Shown here: positions 11,720 through 23,994 of the stretch, one piece after another
Layout of the letters: each line of letters starts with the position of its first letter
Position numbering within the stretch: position 1 is the first letter of the stretch
NCBI GenBank assembly: GCA_002812745.2
Contig: NCSJ02000345.1
Location: forward strand, 1 to 43,042
DNA from: Scytalidium lignicola
Taxonomy: Eukaryota > Ascomycota > Leotiomycetes
Length of the DNA stretch: 43,042 nt
Reading direction: 5' to 3'
Notes under the pieces: model-generated
What the model was told of the DNA's origin: nothing
The model's input: the letters and a program-made list of their open reading frames with translations, nothing else
Database searches by the model: none
Translations under genes and position numbers: made by a program

Positions 11720-14127
11720 ATACGTTCGTTGTTACCACTGGCTTGGCTTGCAAGTGCAGTCTATCAGTCATGGAAGGAGACAAGTATACACCAAGTAGGA
11801 GTTCGAATGTAATTGAAGGTGGAACGCAGATCTTTTTTTGGTTTTTTCTCTCTGATCAGTGTAGGGGACGATTCTCTGGTTGACCCAGATAACTGTAGCG
11901 GAAATGGGCTGTGTGTGCAAATGCACGGGTAGATCTGGGCTGGGATTCCTGCGAGGATCAGGAAGGGAAAATATTTTTTCTTACCATTCGTTTCCACAGC
12001 TGTCCTTGGGCCGGCACGATGGTCTCTGGTCGAGGTCATAGGAAAGGCGTTGAGGCGTGGCGATAGGGATACCTTAGTTTTAGCTTCATTTTATCTTTGG
12101 TTTGTTATGAATGTTGGCATTAGTTTTTTTGGNTTTTATATTGTTTATCCTCTCAGTTATTTTTTTGGTTTTATGATGTGTACATGGGAGGGAGGGATTA
12201 GGAGGTCGTTTCAATTAGGTATTTTATCTCCTTTGAACAAAATCGAAGAGTCTTAACTCGACCGTACTTAACTTACTCCATCTGTCTACTTTGAGGATGA
12301 TACTTGATTGTGAAGAACCTTTGTTGACAATCGCGTCAAGCTGCGAACCATCAAAAGGAGCGGTGTGGTGTACATGTCGCATAATTAATTGCCTTACGAT
12401 TCTGTATGCTATGTATGCATGAATGACGACATTAATTACAGGCATTCTTGACTAGAAAACAACCTTGTCAGCAACTACTACATTCTACCACTAAATAAGA
12501 AGTTTCAATAAAGACACCTTTTAAGTTCCTTACTCCTACTTCATTTGCACGCCAAAACCATACATCTCTTTTGTGTATTTTACACCGCAGTTAACTAATC
12601 TGGTTTTCCTGGACCATGATTTCCACAGTAGTCCCTGCTCTTTTTCTAAACAGGTCCCAATTCCTTCCGATCCCATCTAAAAACACTTGACTACAACTAG
12701 TTATTAAATAACCTCTTTTCTATAGGATGTTTATGATAAGGAAAGAGAGTTTAACCTAAGCAGTAATTAATCTAGCACAATAGTCATAAGTGATTCAAAA
12801 GTTCTCTCATTTATTTCTGTTGTGTTGCTACATGCATTCAAAAAAAAAAAGGAACCCATTTTACAGCCCTATTTCTCTTGTTCTTCACTCAAATCTCTCC
12901 CTTCTCTCAATAAGTTCTCCCAAGGTCAAAGCTAAAAAAGAGGACTGAATGCGAAGAGAAGTAAAGTAAGAACGAAGGTGAAAAAGGCAAAAAAAAACTA
13001 TCCACACAGTAAACCTCATTCTTTCTCTCCAATCGAATCAATCCAAAATCCCCCATGAAAAATCAAAATTGCATTTTTGTTGCTCGAAATGTTGAGAGCA
13101 GAAAAAAAAAAAGAACCACCTCCCTAGCGCCGCCCAAGTTACAGCCAAAAGCCATACCGTTAGATTTTTTTTGTTCATGTCTCTCGTCGTTGTGTTTGCG
13201 TTTGCCTTTGCCGCCACCATCCTCCTCCATCCCCTNAAAAAAATGCCCTAGCCTGTAAAAGCAAGAAGTAGAGGGCAGAGGCAGAAGCAGACCGAAACGC
13301 AGAAAAGCAAAAACCAGCNAAAAAATGCGCATAGATAAATGCAAAAAAAGTCAACTATACCTGAAGGACAGGGAATAGAAGAAAATAAATTCAAGCAAGT
13401 GGTGAAGGGGGAAGAAAATGAATGAAAAAGTGTAGTGTACAATTCAAAGAGTGAAAGAGATTCTGTGTATATCTAAGGGGGGATTGTTCCTCTCTATACC
13501 AGCTGCCTCTAATAGACAGACAGGATGGAAGAGAATGACGAGAGAAGGGATAGTCTACAAGGCATAATGTGAAGTCTGATGATGCTGATGAGGATGATGA
13601 TAATAATGTGCATGGCTAGGGAATTTGACCAAGTCAAACCTCACCGACAGGTTGTGTAGGGAAAAGAATAAAGATAAGAGCCTTGGATACATGATACGCC
13701 ATTTCTTTTCTTACAAATGCCAGCCTTGTACGGTGGTCTTCTTCAACCGAACCCACCAGCAACAGGAACTTACAAAAACGCAGTGCTAGATGTCAATAGG
13801 ATAAAGACATTAGGAATCGCTCAAATCCAGAGGTTTGAATCGAAGTTTTGTATTTTCCGTTTCCCCAGACATAACCATGTGATTATGTATCATGATTGAT
13901 AAAAAAAACGATACAACCCGCCATGCGCCGATTCCGAATGAGCCCGAGCCTCGAGCTCATTTTTGGTGTATATAAAAGCAGAAGAGCGGATCTAACCTGA
14001 TCTGACCTGTCTGCAGCCTGTCCTGAATTTCCTATTACTCCAAAGTGCGCAGCAAAACCAAGTTAAAACAAAAAGTTTGTTGTATCTGAAGGCTCCACTA
14101 AGAATGATAAAAGCTGGATGATGGGTG
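11720..14127. other. Intergenic region between convergent genes
   Basis: About 2.4 kb between the 3' ends of the SAP-domain gene and the bZIP gene. Open frames here are low-complexity (A-rich, CT-rich) and not gene-like. There is a poly-A tract near 12840 and A-rich stretches at 12990-13120. The 3' UTR of the bZIP gene probably occupies part of 13700-14127. Confidence 0.55.
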
Positions 14128-15916
14128 TTACGAGAATCGACGGCTTTGCATTCCATGGCCGGCCATAACCTGCTGGTTTTGCATAGGTTGAGCCATGCCG
14201 TAGGGATTAATCTGCCCGGCGTAGCCATCCATAACCTGGTGCATTGACATTCCTTGCAGTCCTTGTTGTTGAGTAACTGGACAATCCTTGTGAGCAAGTA
14301 GCAGCGTTTTCAGATTAACCACTTCTTCTCGTAATTGGGAGAGCTGGACTTGCAAAGCATCATTTTCAGTGCTGAACATCTCAACCTTTTGCTGCAAGTT
14401 TGCTAGCCATTGCTTCTTCCGTTGTCTACACTTCAAAGCCGCAACCCTACCATCAAAGTTAGTTTTTGTATAATTCACAAAACATTCAGAGCGAGAAAAA
14501 TAATGTCGTACCTATTTCGTTCTAAGAAATTCTTCCGCTTCTCTTCATCCGTCATCTTCTTTCCGTTGTTATTGTATTCATCTTTGTTTAGATCTTGCTC
14601 ATCTTCAGAAGGAGGCTCTGGCTCTACTGCATGCCCATTATTCCCTTTAGCTTTCTTATTCGCAGAGCCCTTCGTCGAGGCATCCTCATTCTTCCGACGA
14701 CCATTTGTCTGGCTACTTGTCGTTGTGGAACCTCGTTTGGTCTTGCCTCTTGTATTTGGTCTGGACTGTTGCTCATTGTCATCGGAATATCCACCGCTTA
14801 ATTCGCTGACACCACGGCCAGATGCGGTGCTCACTGATCCGTTCATGTTTCGGTTAGTCATTCTCGGCGATGATTCGGTAGGTTGAGTTGCTATTGGCAT
14901 CGATTGTTGAGCGTGAGCGTGAACAGGCATCTGCGGGGCAATTGTATAATGGCTTGTAGGCTGGGGGCCGTTTCGGGCCTGTGCAAGTAAGAACAGACCG
15001 TTGGCGGCGTCGTTTGCGTCGTGCTGATCAAATTGGCCTGGTGCAGATGGCGGTTTAACATCTATTCCATTAACCAAATCTTGGGGTTGTGATGTGACGG
15101 CTGGCTGACTGGTAGCGTTGTTGGCCAGATCTCTCTTCTGCGCTGCCGCTGCACTCATGGCCGTTCGATGGAAATCGAGGGTTGTAGGAGTCGCACCTCC
15201 ACTAGCAAGCTGACTGAATAGCGCCTGCGTATTTGGACTGGGCTCGGGGAACATGGAACCGCTCCCGCCTGGCGTCAATCCTGATCTCAGGCCCGACTCA
15301 TTCGGTGTTGGGAATCCTCCTCGCAGATGATGCCCGTCGGTAAAGTAATCGTCCTTTGCAGGCCCCGAGAGCATGGCAGGACTCAAAGGTCCTGACCGAA
15401 GCCCTCCCCAGAAGCCTGGTGTCACACCTGCCAATATGCCGGCTGGCGATGTCAGGGCTGCGACGGATGGAAGCTTCGTGCCTCCAGGTGTCTGCACTCC
15501 TCCTCCACCTCCACCACCACCACTGGCACTACCACCAGCGCTGCCGCCGGCAAAGGAGTGTTCAAATGGATTTGTTTCGTACGAGAGATGGGCGTGCGCA
15601 CCGGAAAAGTAGTCGGGAGTATTCGCTACGGGCTGTGCAGGTCGTGGAGGAGGAGCGAGAGGTTCTGCGTTGGAGTGGTTTTCCGATTTTGAAGTCGCGT
15701 CTTCTGTTTTCGATGTTATCGCAGATTCTTCACCGACGAGTTAGTCACCCCAAANTTTTTTTTNGTCGCATCGGCAATCATCGCTCAGCCGCCTCTGCGT
15801 CGAAAAATGAACGACTTACCTGATGCTGGCGGGACTTCCGTATTCGACTGTACAGGAGATTTGGTATCCTCCTTCTTCGCAGTCGAGTCTGGCGGTGGAT
15901 TCCCCATGGTCGACAT
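14128..15916 (-). CDS. Atf1/AtfA-type bZIP stress transcription factor
   Basis: Model: complement(14128..14446, 14512..15727, 15820..15916), 543 residues. It is a nuclear activator downstream of the Hog1/Sty1 stress MAP kinase in fungi. Residues 71-92 carry the DYFS...NPFEHSF block of the Aft1 osmotic-stress domain, followed by a Gly-rich spacer (about 93-110) and the HRA-like block with TPGFWGGLRSGPLSPAM (about 130-150), rich in SP/TP sites. A long Ser/Gln/Asn-rich middle follows. The basic region ERNRVAALKCRQRKK (about 435-449) has the N-x2-AA-x2-CR pattern of ATF/CREB factors, then a leucine zipper. Intron 2 splits the basic region, and removing it (GTACGA...TAG) restores the motif exactly. 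Intron 1 contains two ambiguous bases. Starts at 15916 or 15907 are both in frame. Confidence 0.95.
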
Positions 15917-18198
15917 CAAAAGGTCGCGTGCGGCGAGGGGTTGGTGACGGTGATGTGGTATTGTCTCAAGCCGTCTAGGCTAGCAGCAATGACGACGGAA
16001 GTGCTCTTCGTCTCGTGGGTCAGCACGAACGAGATGCTCACGGGGTTGTGGCCTGCGTAAAGGGTGTTCAAGCTTTGGTGGTTGATGAGGATGGGATGAC
16101 CTCACTCTGGGTATGACGTCTCTTTTGCGCCCACAGGCTTCTGCGACTCGTTAAAATCTGGCACCCAAGCGACGACGTGCACCCAAACAAAACCTCACCT
16201 CTGAAATCTTCTGTGGCTCGAGAGCAACGTGCACTCACCCGTCGAGTCTGAAATTCCCGGGATCGAACAGTCAATGAAGGCGTCGGGTAGGTACGATTCA
16301 GATGGGATTCTGCGGCGACTGCATGCGTTTGGAATTGGCGACGGAAATTGTTTTCTGGCAGCAGCAGGATTCTGGTGGTACAGAGTGATATGAGAGGGAT
16401 TATTGTGTCCTTTGGGGATGGTGCAGGCAAGAGCCGACCCAGCGCTGGGCTCGTCTTTTTTTTCTTTCTGGGGGGGCGGTCGTGTGGCGACAGGCAAGAG
16501 CCAACCCCCTTACAAATACAGTAGAGAGCCCCTTCGACTCTTCCGACTTCCCCTGCTTGAGTGGTGCCGGCTGTGACTGCACCTCTGGTTGGGTCCCAGT
16601 GAAAGCCCGTTGGCTTTTTTTCCAGCGGCCACCGGCAATGGCTTCAGAGAGAAATGCTTTCCGTCACGGTGAAGGGGGGACGGGTTTTCAAAGTGCGCGT
16701 TGGTTCAGTCGACGTCTATGGAGTACAACACCAGTATACGTGGATTTCTCCGTTCTTGCGCTCGTGGAGGTTTGCTTTGTGCTCTGTTGGAGTACTGGGA
16801 GGGGGAAAGGTCTAGTTCTTAGCAGGAGCCGGTGGTTTTGATGGCCCCAAAATAAGAGATAGTTAGAGACGGTGGGGTGACGTAAGGACGATTGGTTTCG
16901 TGCTCCGGACGCGCGATGGGCGATGGACAAGAGAAATGGAGAAAGGTGCAGCGTTTGAGTGGTCAGGCCCAGTCGAAAGGCCACTCTCTGCCCAGAAGGG
17001 GAAGTACAAGTTACAACGACAACTAGAGTTTGAATGGTCTTCGTCTTCGTCCAGGCCCAGTCCAGTTCGAGTCTCCCCGTCCAGCAACCACTAGTCCTGT
17101 CTCGGTACGTACCACCCTACCACCACACGAGGGCAAACTCTCCAGGATACTCCTGCTTTCGGGGAAAGTGGCAGGACTGATACTTCTTGAGGAAACAAGT
17201 GACTCTTGCGGCTCCTTTTGGTTGTAGATGTATTGTACTGTGATGTATTGTCGTGTTCTCTAGTGCTAGTTGTGCGAGTTCTAGATGTCGCGATGTGCTG
17301 GTTGAGTGATTGATTGAGTGAGTGAGTGGTCGAATGGTCGAATGGCAGAGGACTTGCTCCGCACCATGGGATGATGAAATTTGGGAGGATGACGTGGGAG
17401 AAAGATGAGCAGGATGACGTTTGTCCGCCCAAAGCTCTACGCGCGCCCGATGGTTGGTGCGTGTGCTCCGAATTGTGGGCCCATCAGCGTAGCTTCCTCT
17501 CGCGCTTGTAGGACAAGCCCTCCAATCAGAAATCGCGTATCGCCCGTCTCACGCGGGATCCTGGTTGGGCTCCACAATAATAGGATGATAGTCGTTCGCT
17601 TCGGGAAGGAGCTTTTCTCCTCTCTCGCGCAGAACCCCCTGACTTTGGACGCCAGCACGGGACGTGGTTCCTGCCCTTGCCTTGTACTGTACTGTACAGT
17701 ACAATCCGGTTCTGTTCGGTTTTTGTTGTGCTGGTCAAGTACAAACGGTACGAAGAGGCGATGATCTATGTTATCCATTATTTTTCAAGAAAACGGGATG
17801 GGATAAGTCAGATGACATCCCCAGTTCAAATTCGGGGACTTTGGATACTGTATTTTCATATTTTATAGTTGCAAAGGTTAAAGTATTTTTTTAAAGAAAA
17901 TATACACCGTGCTCCTGTGAGACAGATGGCTCAGTAATGAGACGGCAAAGGGCTTCCACGCCTCCAACAGAGTAATAACATAGCGCAGTCTTTAGTAGCT
18001 GTCTCGNAAAAAAGTAATATATCTACTCCGTACTCATGCCATACCCTTAAAGGGCCAGATAGAAATAAAAATAAAAATAAATGAAAAAAAGCAGGAGTCA
18101 TTGATACCAATAGCTAAATTCCATATATATTTGCTTAGTCTTTCATTCATTCATTTCCTTCGTTATTTTTTCCCTTCGTTCAAGTCTACTTCTTCTCG
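15917..18198. other. Long gene-free region upstream of the bZIP gene
   Basis: About 2.3 kb without a supported gene. Several overlapping open frames on both strands look like by-products of GC-richer, CT/GA-skewed DNA. It probably holds the bZIP promoter and a long 5' leader; long upstream regions are common for fungal regulators. A near-perfect palindrome lies at 17682-17704. Confidence 0.5.
17682..17704. repeat. Palindrome of GTACTGTAC units
   Basis: ttgtactgta and tacagtacaa are perfect reverse complements separated by ctg. It is the clearest copy of a GTACAGTA/TACTGTAC element that recurs in many intergenic stretches of this window. Confidence 0.6.
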
Positions 18199-19498
18199 CT
18201 ATATCTTCGAACTTCCCTCTCCACCCACAGCTCTTATGCTGAAGCCATGCCTAGGAGCATGAAGCCGAAGTGATTGCCCGTCTCTTGTCTTGATCTGAAT
18301 AACGACCTCCTTCCAATTCAGCCCAACCAATGCTCCCCGGTCTTTCTGATTGAACCCAGAATCAATAGGCCAGACCTCTACCTCCTGTCCCTTCCTTAAC
18401 TTAAACGGATCCTTCTCTTCAACGCTAGCCTTTTCCTCCGCAAAGCTTGCCGACGACAACACTTTGAGCACCTCGTCCACCTCTAGCTTCTTTGCTTTCC
18501 CATGCCTCTCAGCTGCATCTCGAACAGCAACCTTGAAACGTGCAATCCATGCAAACGCTTTAGGGAACAACTCCTTCGATATCACATCGGGAGACAGCGC
18601 ACCGGGGATTTCTGTAATCCACTGGAAAGTCCAAGCAGCTGCAACGAATGGAGTTAGCCAGCAGCCCAGATCTCCTCAAGCACATCTCATCTCCAATTCA
18701 TAGTTTATTTTTATTTTTAAAAAGGAGGACGGACGAGAAAACTTACCTTGAATATCAGCCAACGTAGGCCCCCCACTTCCCAAAACCCACTCCCGCCCAT
18801 CTCCCAACAACTGCTCCTCCACAAACTCAAACGCTTCCCTCATCTCCACCAGTGCCTCCGGTCTCAGCCTATCCTGCGTTTCCTTATCCCACCTCCTCCC
18901 GCTATACTCCTCCCTATCCTTCGTGAACTTCTCATCCTTCATCAGAGGAGACTCAGAAGGTACCAGTTGAGTCAACCGGTTGAAGATCCCGCCATCGATG
19001 GTCCATATCTGAAGGAGCCGCCCAATAGCTAGGTTTGGCCCTGGGAGAACAGGAGCAATAGCCGGGTGAGATGAGGATGGTGGAAAGAGAGCTTCTAGCT
19101 TCTCGAAGATAAGGCGTGAGTCGACGTAGATGTCGCAGCCAATACTAAGGAGGGGGATGCGTCTATAGGAGATCCCCAGAGCTGCGAGGGAAGGACGAGG
19201 CAAGATTGGTGGTTGAACCTGCACGTTATTAGTCTTCTGGTCGCAATTCTTTTTATAGCTTATCTTGCAAAGACGGTTGGACAGAAACTTACACATTGTG
19301 AGTATGGGATTCTACGAAGATCGAGATACCAAATCACTCTATTCCGTCACCGAAAAAATTATTTTAGCTTGTACTCCTTCAAGTAAAGTTCGGCACCTTT
19401 TGAATAAAGTCGAAACAAGGCGTTTTTAGAAATACGTACCTCCACGCATAGGGCGAGAGGCTGTAGTGGAATATAATGATCTCATTGGGCTGCGCCAT
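18199..19498 (-). CDS. Glutathione S-transferase-like protein
   Basis: Model: complement(18199..18638, 18747..19218, 19293..19338, 19440..19498), 338 residues. The N-terminal thioredoxin-like domain (about 6-85) begins with beta strand IIIFHYSLSPYAWRVIWYL, continues to IPLLSIGCDIYVDSRLIFEKLE, which matches the cis-Pro and Ser/Asp glutathione-binding segment of GSTs. The helical C-terminal domain runs to about 260 with the SGGPTLADIQAAW segment created by joining exons 3 and 4. The last about 70 residues (PFKLRKGQEVEVWPID...) form an extra beta-rich tail seen in a fungal GST subgroup. The role may be detoxification or redox; the substrate is unknown. The two short 5' exons are supported by unbroken phase and by the family's N-terminal sequence. 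Confidence 0.85.
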
Positions 19499-20778
19499 AT
19501 TTTTCTCTCTTGCAGTAGCCTTATCGATAAAATTTCGAGGAATGGAGGCTATTTCTACCCGGGTACTGTACTGTACAAATCCAATTTTAGCACTACCGGG
19601 TACTCTTTAGAAACAGAGAAAATAAAAGCCGTTTATTTTAGACCTACGATTTCCGAGAGAATTACTCCTTTTGAAAAATAAATCGATTTTTTGCTTTTGA
19701 TAATTTGTTTAAGTGATAAGCAGAAAAGTCAAAGGTGGGGTCTCGACCGTTGAAAAGTCCCCNAAAAAAAAGGGGTCATCAAGCTTTCCTTTCCCCAGGG
19801 GTTCAGAAACCTCGGTATTAGTTCCGAGTCTCATGATTGGGTGTCGTACGGAACTGTTAACCTTTTTTGAGTGGATTGTACATATCAGAGACATGCATGT
19901 ACGATGTGGAGACTTTTCTATGTTTAGCATCTTCAAGACCCCTCCTCGCTTGTGGAAATAAAATAAACTTTCAAAATAGCGAACTATATCCATATTGAGG
20001 AATTGATTCTTGTGAAAACTGAAAACCTTACTTAGCATTTCAGAAAGACTTCCTTATTTGTGGTAGGTAAAGATTGAGGATGAGAGCCTTGGAGACTGAC
20101 TTCATCTTTCTCTATAATATCCAAAGGTACAGGTCATTGAGCAATAGGCAGAAAATAATTATTTCAGGTACCATCAGTATATTTTACCACATCAGTGGCA
20201 GGTCCTAGTAAATAGCAAAACACAATCGACTCCCAATTCATCTCAATACCATGAGACGAAAGAGAACCCGATAAAGTGATATAAATATATATACATGTTG
20301 AAGAGGAGAAACAGCAGAGCCTCCCAGAGATCCCAGTTCAGAATATAAGCACGATGTAACAAGTAATGACACGAATTTTGATATTAAAGAAACCCTGATC
20401 CAGAAAGTCGGTAGCAAAAGCACTTTTAAAACTCCGTGTATCCATGCGAGATAGAAAAGAAAAAGAAAAAGCACCTAAGGTGAGGCAGTATGAGTGCGGA
20501 AGCCTAGCTGGTTTGTCGGTCATGGAGGGCTGATATGTTTTGTTTCCCTCGTCTTGTCGATCGCAAAAGAATGGCAGGCTCGCTCAGCGAGTTTATGATG
20601 TTGTGTTGTTCGACGAGGTCCTCATTAGCTGCCCCCTGACCATACTAAACACAGCCCCTGTTNAAAAAAAACAAAAGCCGTCCGCTATTAAGCCACCCTT
20701 ATCCACCAATTATATGCCTTTTGATGAACGCCTTCAAAACCCATGAAAATAGCACAGCAAAGTATAGCAACCTCCGAG
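19499..20778. other. Intergenic region
   Basis: AT-rich, with a GTACTGTACTGTACA element at 19563-19577 and two ambiguous bases beside A runs (19763, 20663). No gene is recognised; open frames are short and lack family resemblance. Confidence 0.5.
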
Positions 20779-21018
20779 TTATCTCCGGACGGAGCTAGTA
20801 GTTGACCAGCTTTCAGTCGGGAAGTTCACTGGCGATGGCGGAGGTGCAGGAGGAGCGTAGTCATTCTCCTCCACTCGGCGAGCGTAGCCATATTGCGATG
20901 TTGCCTTCGAGTTCAGGGTATTTGTCATGTAATGGTTGAACTCTTGCTCAGAGCTGAGCAATGGGAGATGACGTCTTGGGACGGGAGCGGCAATTTGTGT
21001 GGCGGTTTGAGAAGGCAT
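20779..21018 (-). CDS. Small hypothetical protein, 79 residues
   Basis: A single-exon frame starting MPSQTATQIAAPVPRRH and ending in SWSTTSSVRR. It is hydrophilic, has a proline-rich segment (APPAPPPSPVNFP) and no signal peptide or membrane helix. The start at 21018 is chosen because the residues before it are AT-rich leader-like. A TATATATATACATATATTTAAA box lies about 110-140 bases upstream (21130-21152), at a plausible distance for a promoter. I do not recognise the family. Protein-like composition and the promoter box make it a reasonable small gene. Confidence 0.5.
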   Translation of the reverse strand: MPSQTATQIAAPVPRRHLPLLSSEQEFNHYMTNTLNSKATSQYGYARRVEENDYAPPAPPPSPVNFPTESWSTTSSVRR

Positions 21019-23994
21019 TATGATGGTTATGTTGGATATTTTGAGATTGTGGAAATAGGAGATAATTTTCGTGGTGTGGAGGTTAACACTTGGTGAGATA
21101 GCGAATGTGGTGTGATGACGAGGTTGGTTTAAATATATGTATATATATAAAAGCACTCAGGAGCACTTTCGTAGATTCTTTGACTGCTGTCNAAACGTCA
21201 GTGGCATGATACATATTGCATACAGGAGCCACAGCCTGCATATACGAGCTGAAAGCCTTCTTTGACTTACTTAAGGGTGAATTTCCAGAGAGATCAAAGA
21301 CGTCTGCTAAAAATTGGGATGCAGCTAGGATGTGTGGGTGAAAGGGATGACAACAAAGTTATATATGTAGGCTTGGTTAGGAGCAGAAGAAAAAACGAAA
21401 TGAAACAAAGCCCAAAACAAGGTGGTCCCAACGAAATTTATGAAAGAGCTGTCCTTCGCTGTCCTTTATTACCTGGCCCGCTAGAAAGTACAGTAAGAAG
21501 GAGACAGCTCATTCCACCGGGGAGCCACGGCAGCAGCACGCATTGGAACAGCCTGCGGCCCCAGTCCCAGCAAAAGAACATTCCCTTTGATACATTCTGT
21601 AAGCCGTCTTACCCAATTAGGTAGGGCCAGACATGGGACGATCCAATGCAGCAGTCGACCATCGCACTCGGGGCGCGCGGAGAGTCCAATCTCGCCTGCA
21701 AAATGGCCCACTGTGTCGCCCCGGATACCCAGGTCTTGGAAGAGTGGAAGGTCTGGAAAGATGCAGCCCTGCACACGGCGTTGTAATCCCCCTGCAACTC
21801 CAGAACTCTCTCCGTGGGGAAAGGCGTCGGTCTGAGACAGGGGTCCGGCCCGACAGGATACCCATCCGCGATTTTAGTAAATCCCAAGTTTATCCCCGTC
21901 CACGTTGACATGAAATCGCACCACCCCAAACGTTGCGAGGCTCTAAGAATTTACCAAGGACGAAATGCCACATCATCCAGCTGATGCTTACTTTGTGCAA
22001 CCTAGCCAAGGGATGTGCAAATGGTGGTAGCCATTCTGCTTCATTGATATTGGTTACGAATGCGCGTCGTCGGCTGTCGGAAGGATTGGTAGAGAGGCTG
22101 TTGGCATCGTTGAATCCGATTCGGCAATTCGGCTGGCGGGTTTCGAGGCGGTGAAGCGAGGCAGGCTTTGTTTTAGTCGTTTCGGCCTGGATCTGCTGGC
22201 AACCACATCGCGTCACAGCTTGGACGTTTGTTAGGGATGCTCATTGTCCGTCGGCGTGGGAAGCCAGCATTAATTATTTCAGGCCAACAGGGATGCTACT
22301 CTGCCACTGTTCTTTGTCTTCCTCGGCGGGATTGCGTATCTCAGTTGTACGTACTCCGTACTGGAAATAGGATGAAGCCAATACACACATACACGGTACG
22401 CATTTACTGGAATATGACTCGCACTCGCACACCAATCACGTAAATTGGTGGAGAGGCCTGGGTCAGTCGTAAGAAATGTGCGCCATCTCAATTGGGACAA
22501 AAGCGTGGAGATGTCTTGGACAGCACGTGCGATACAGTAGGGGATATTGGAAGATCTGGGGACAGCATAGCTGCTGGATCGTGGGGAGTCGCAGATTGAT
22601 GGGATGAGACACTGTACAGTAACTTGTCTAACTGCCATCTTTGCACGTCCCCAATTTGGGGGACAAGGAGACGAAAGAGATGATTCAGGGAGCTGCCTAG
22701 GCGACGAATCAGGCAACTCTGATTGCGATTAGATCGCTTTGTTCCAGCTCGATACTGTCCAATGCCTGCAGGATCCAAGCATGCATTGAAAGTATCACAC
22801 ATCTGGAACACCGACTTTGTCCCTGCAAAATCGGCGAATGAGCCACGTCATGATAACTGCGTATTCCAATCAAAGACCATATCATTACAGATAGAAACTC
22901 AACAAGTAGCAATGCATAATCATCATTTAAAAAAAAGAAACCCCAAATCCCGATGTATTATCTCATCTCGGTATCACCGCGTCTCATCCTTCTAACTCCC
23001 ACCAAGCGATTATCCAAGGACCGGCCCCTTCCGAAGCCGAGCCCCAATTGTTCGGATAAACCCCCCATTTGCCAGGATAGACACCTTATTATGCTTCTCT
23101 GGCACATTAAAGAGCGTGGAATGGGGAACAGCAAGGATCTCCCCCTTTGTTGGGATGTTTTNGGGGGGGGAAACAGCATGAAATATGACAGCAACTAACG
23201 ACCAGATGTCGTTTCCCAAACGCTATGAGAGGAATCTCACTCGCCATCCTTTCAACCGACCTCTTCTTTCATGACTTACTTTTCTTTGTGTTGCTGATAT
23301 TAACCACTAGCTGCAATGTCCCGAATGTTCTATTCTTAGGTAGCCTTAGTTATTATTTATACCAATGTTACAGAGTTCATTTTTCGTCTCTTTTATACAG
23401 TACCTGCATTCAGAATGACCAGTCACTTATGACAAAGCCTAAAGGCGCAGCATCCCATATGGATCAATCCAAAAAGATCAACAACGATTTAAAGTGCGCA
23501 CAGAAAAAGATCTCTTGATTATCGGGGAATTTAGATGAAAGATCTGCTCCCACGTTGTGTCTTGGAAATAAGGACCTGTTACAGTAGCTCCACCTGCGCC
23601 CCTTTTCCCTGGTACTACACTGTCCAAACAAGCCCACCTTGACTTAGGCCAAGTGACACAGCGTAGCCGTACAGTTTTCATACGACCTGTCACGACATCA
23701 CTTCTAATGATAGCTCTTAATATAGCTTTCCTCCAGCGTAGGTGATGCAATGCCATTTCCATCATGTTCTCGGTTCCTTGTCGCTGTCATGACGTATACT
23801 TGAACAGACAGGATATTGCTCCCGGAACCAAATACATTAAATATTCACAATGGCTGTCTAGATAGTGTGTGAAGCTAGTGCCACTGAGTAATCACGTACA
23901 GTAAAGCTTTATTCAAGTCTCGTCTAAATCGTTTTTGTTCATCTATCTCTATAACATGCTCTACTAGTCACTCCGAATCAAATGTTACCGGTTT
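21019..23994. other. Gene-poor region with unresolved open frames
   Basis: About 3 kb. The part 21480-22810 is richer in GC and has several overlapping frames of 80-145 codons on both strands, none with a recognisable domain or coherent exon chain. On the minus strand a possible donor (AAA|GTAAGC near 22000) follows a protein-like stretch, so a poorly conserved gene cannot be excluded. GTACAGTA elements occur near 22613, 23397 and 23895. The rest (22900-23990) is AT-rich and empty. Confidence 0.4.

Noticed and set aside
13038..13442. Short frames on both strands with F/L-rich or S/P-rich translations
   Set aside because: They come from A-rich low-complexity DNA and contain ambiguous bases.
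14410..15823. Plus-strand frames of 68-158 codons
   Set aside because: They are antisense shadows of the bZIP gene, whose own frame carries all the conserved motifs.
17041..17075. Sequence resembling a tRNA B box (agttcgagtctcc)
   Set aside because: No matching A box, anticodon stem or acceptor pairing upstream.
7891..19498. Secondary-metabolite cluster built on the P450, GST and transporters
   Set aside because: No backbone synthase is present, the genes are separated by unrelated housekeeping-type genes and long gaps, and the orientations are mixed.
21480..22810. Overlapping open frames on both strands, possible gene on the minus strand
   Set aside because: No domain, no consistent splice chain and equal openness of competing frames.
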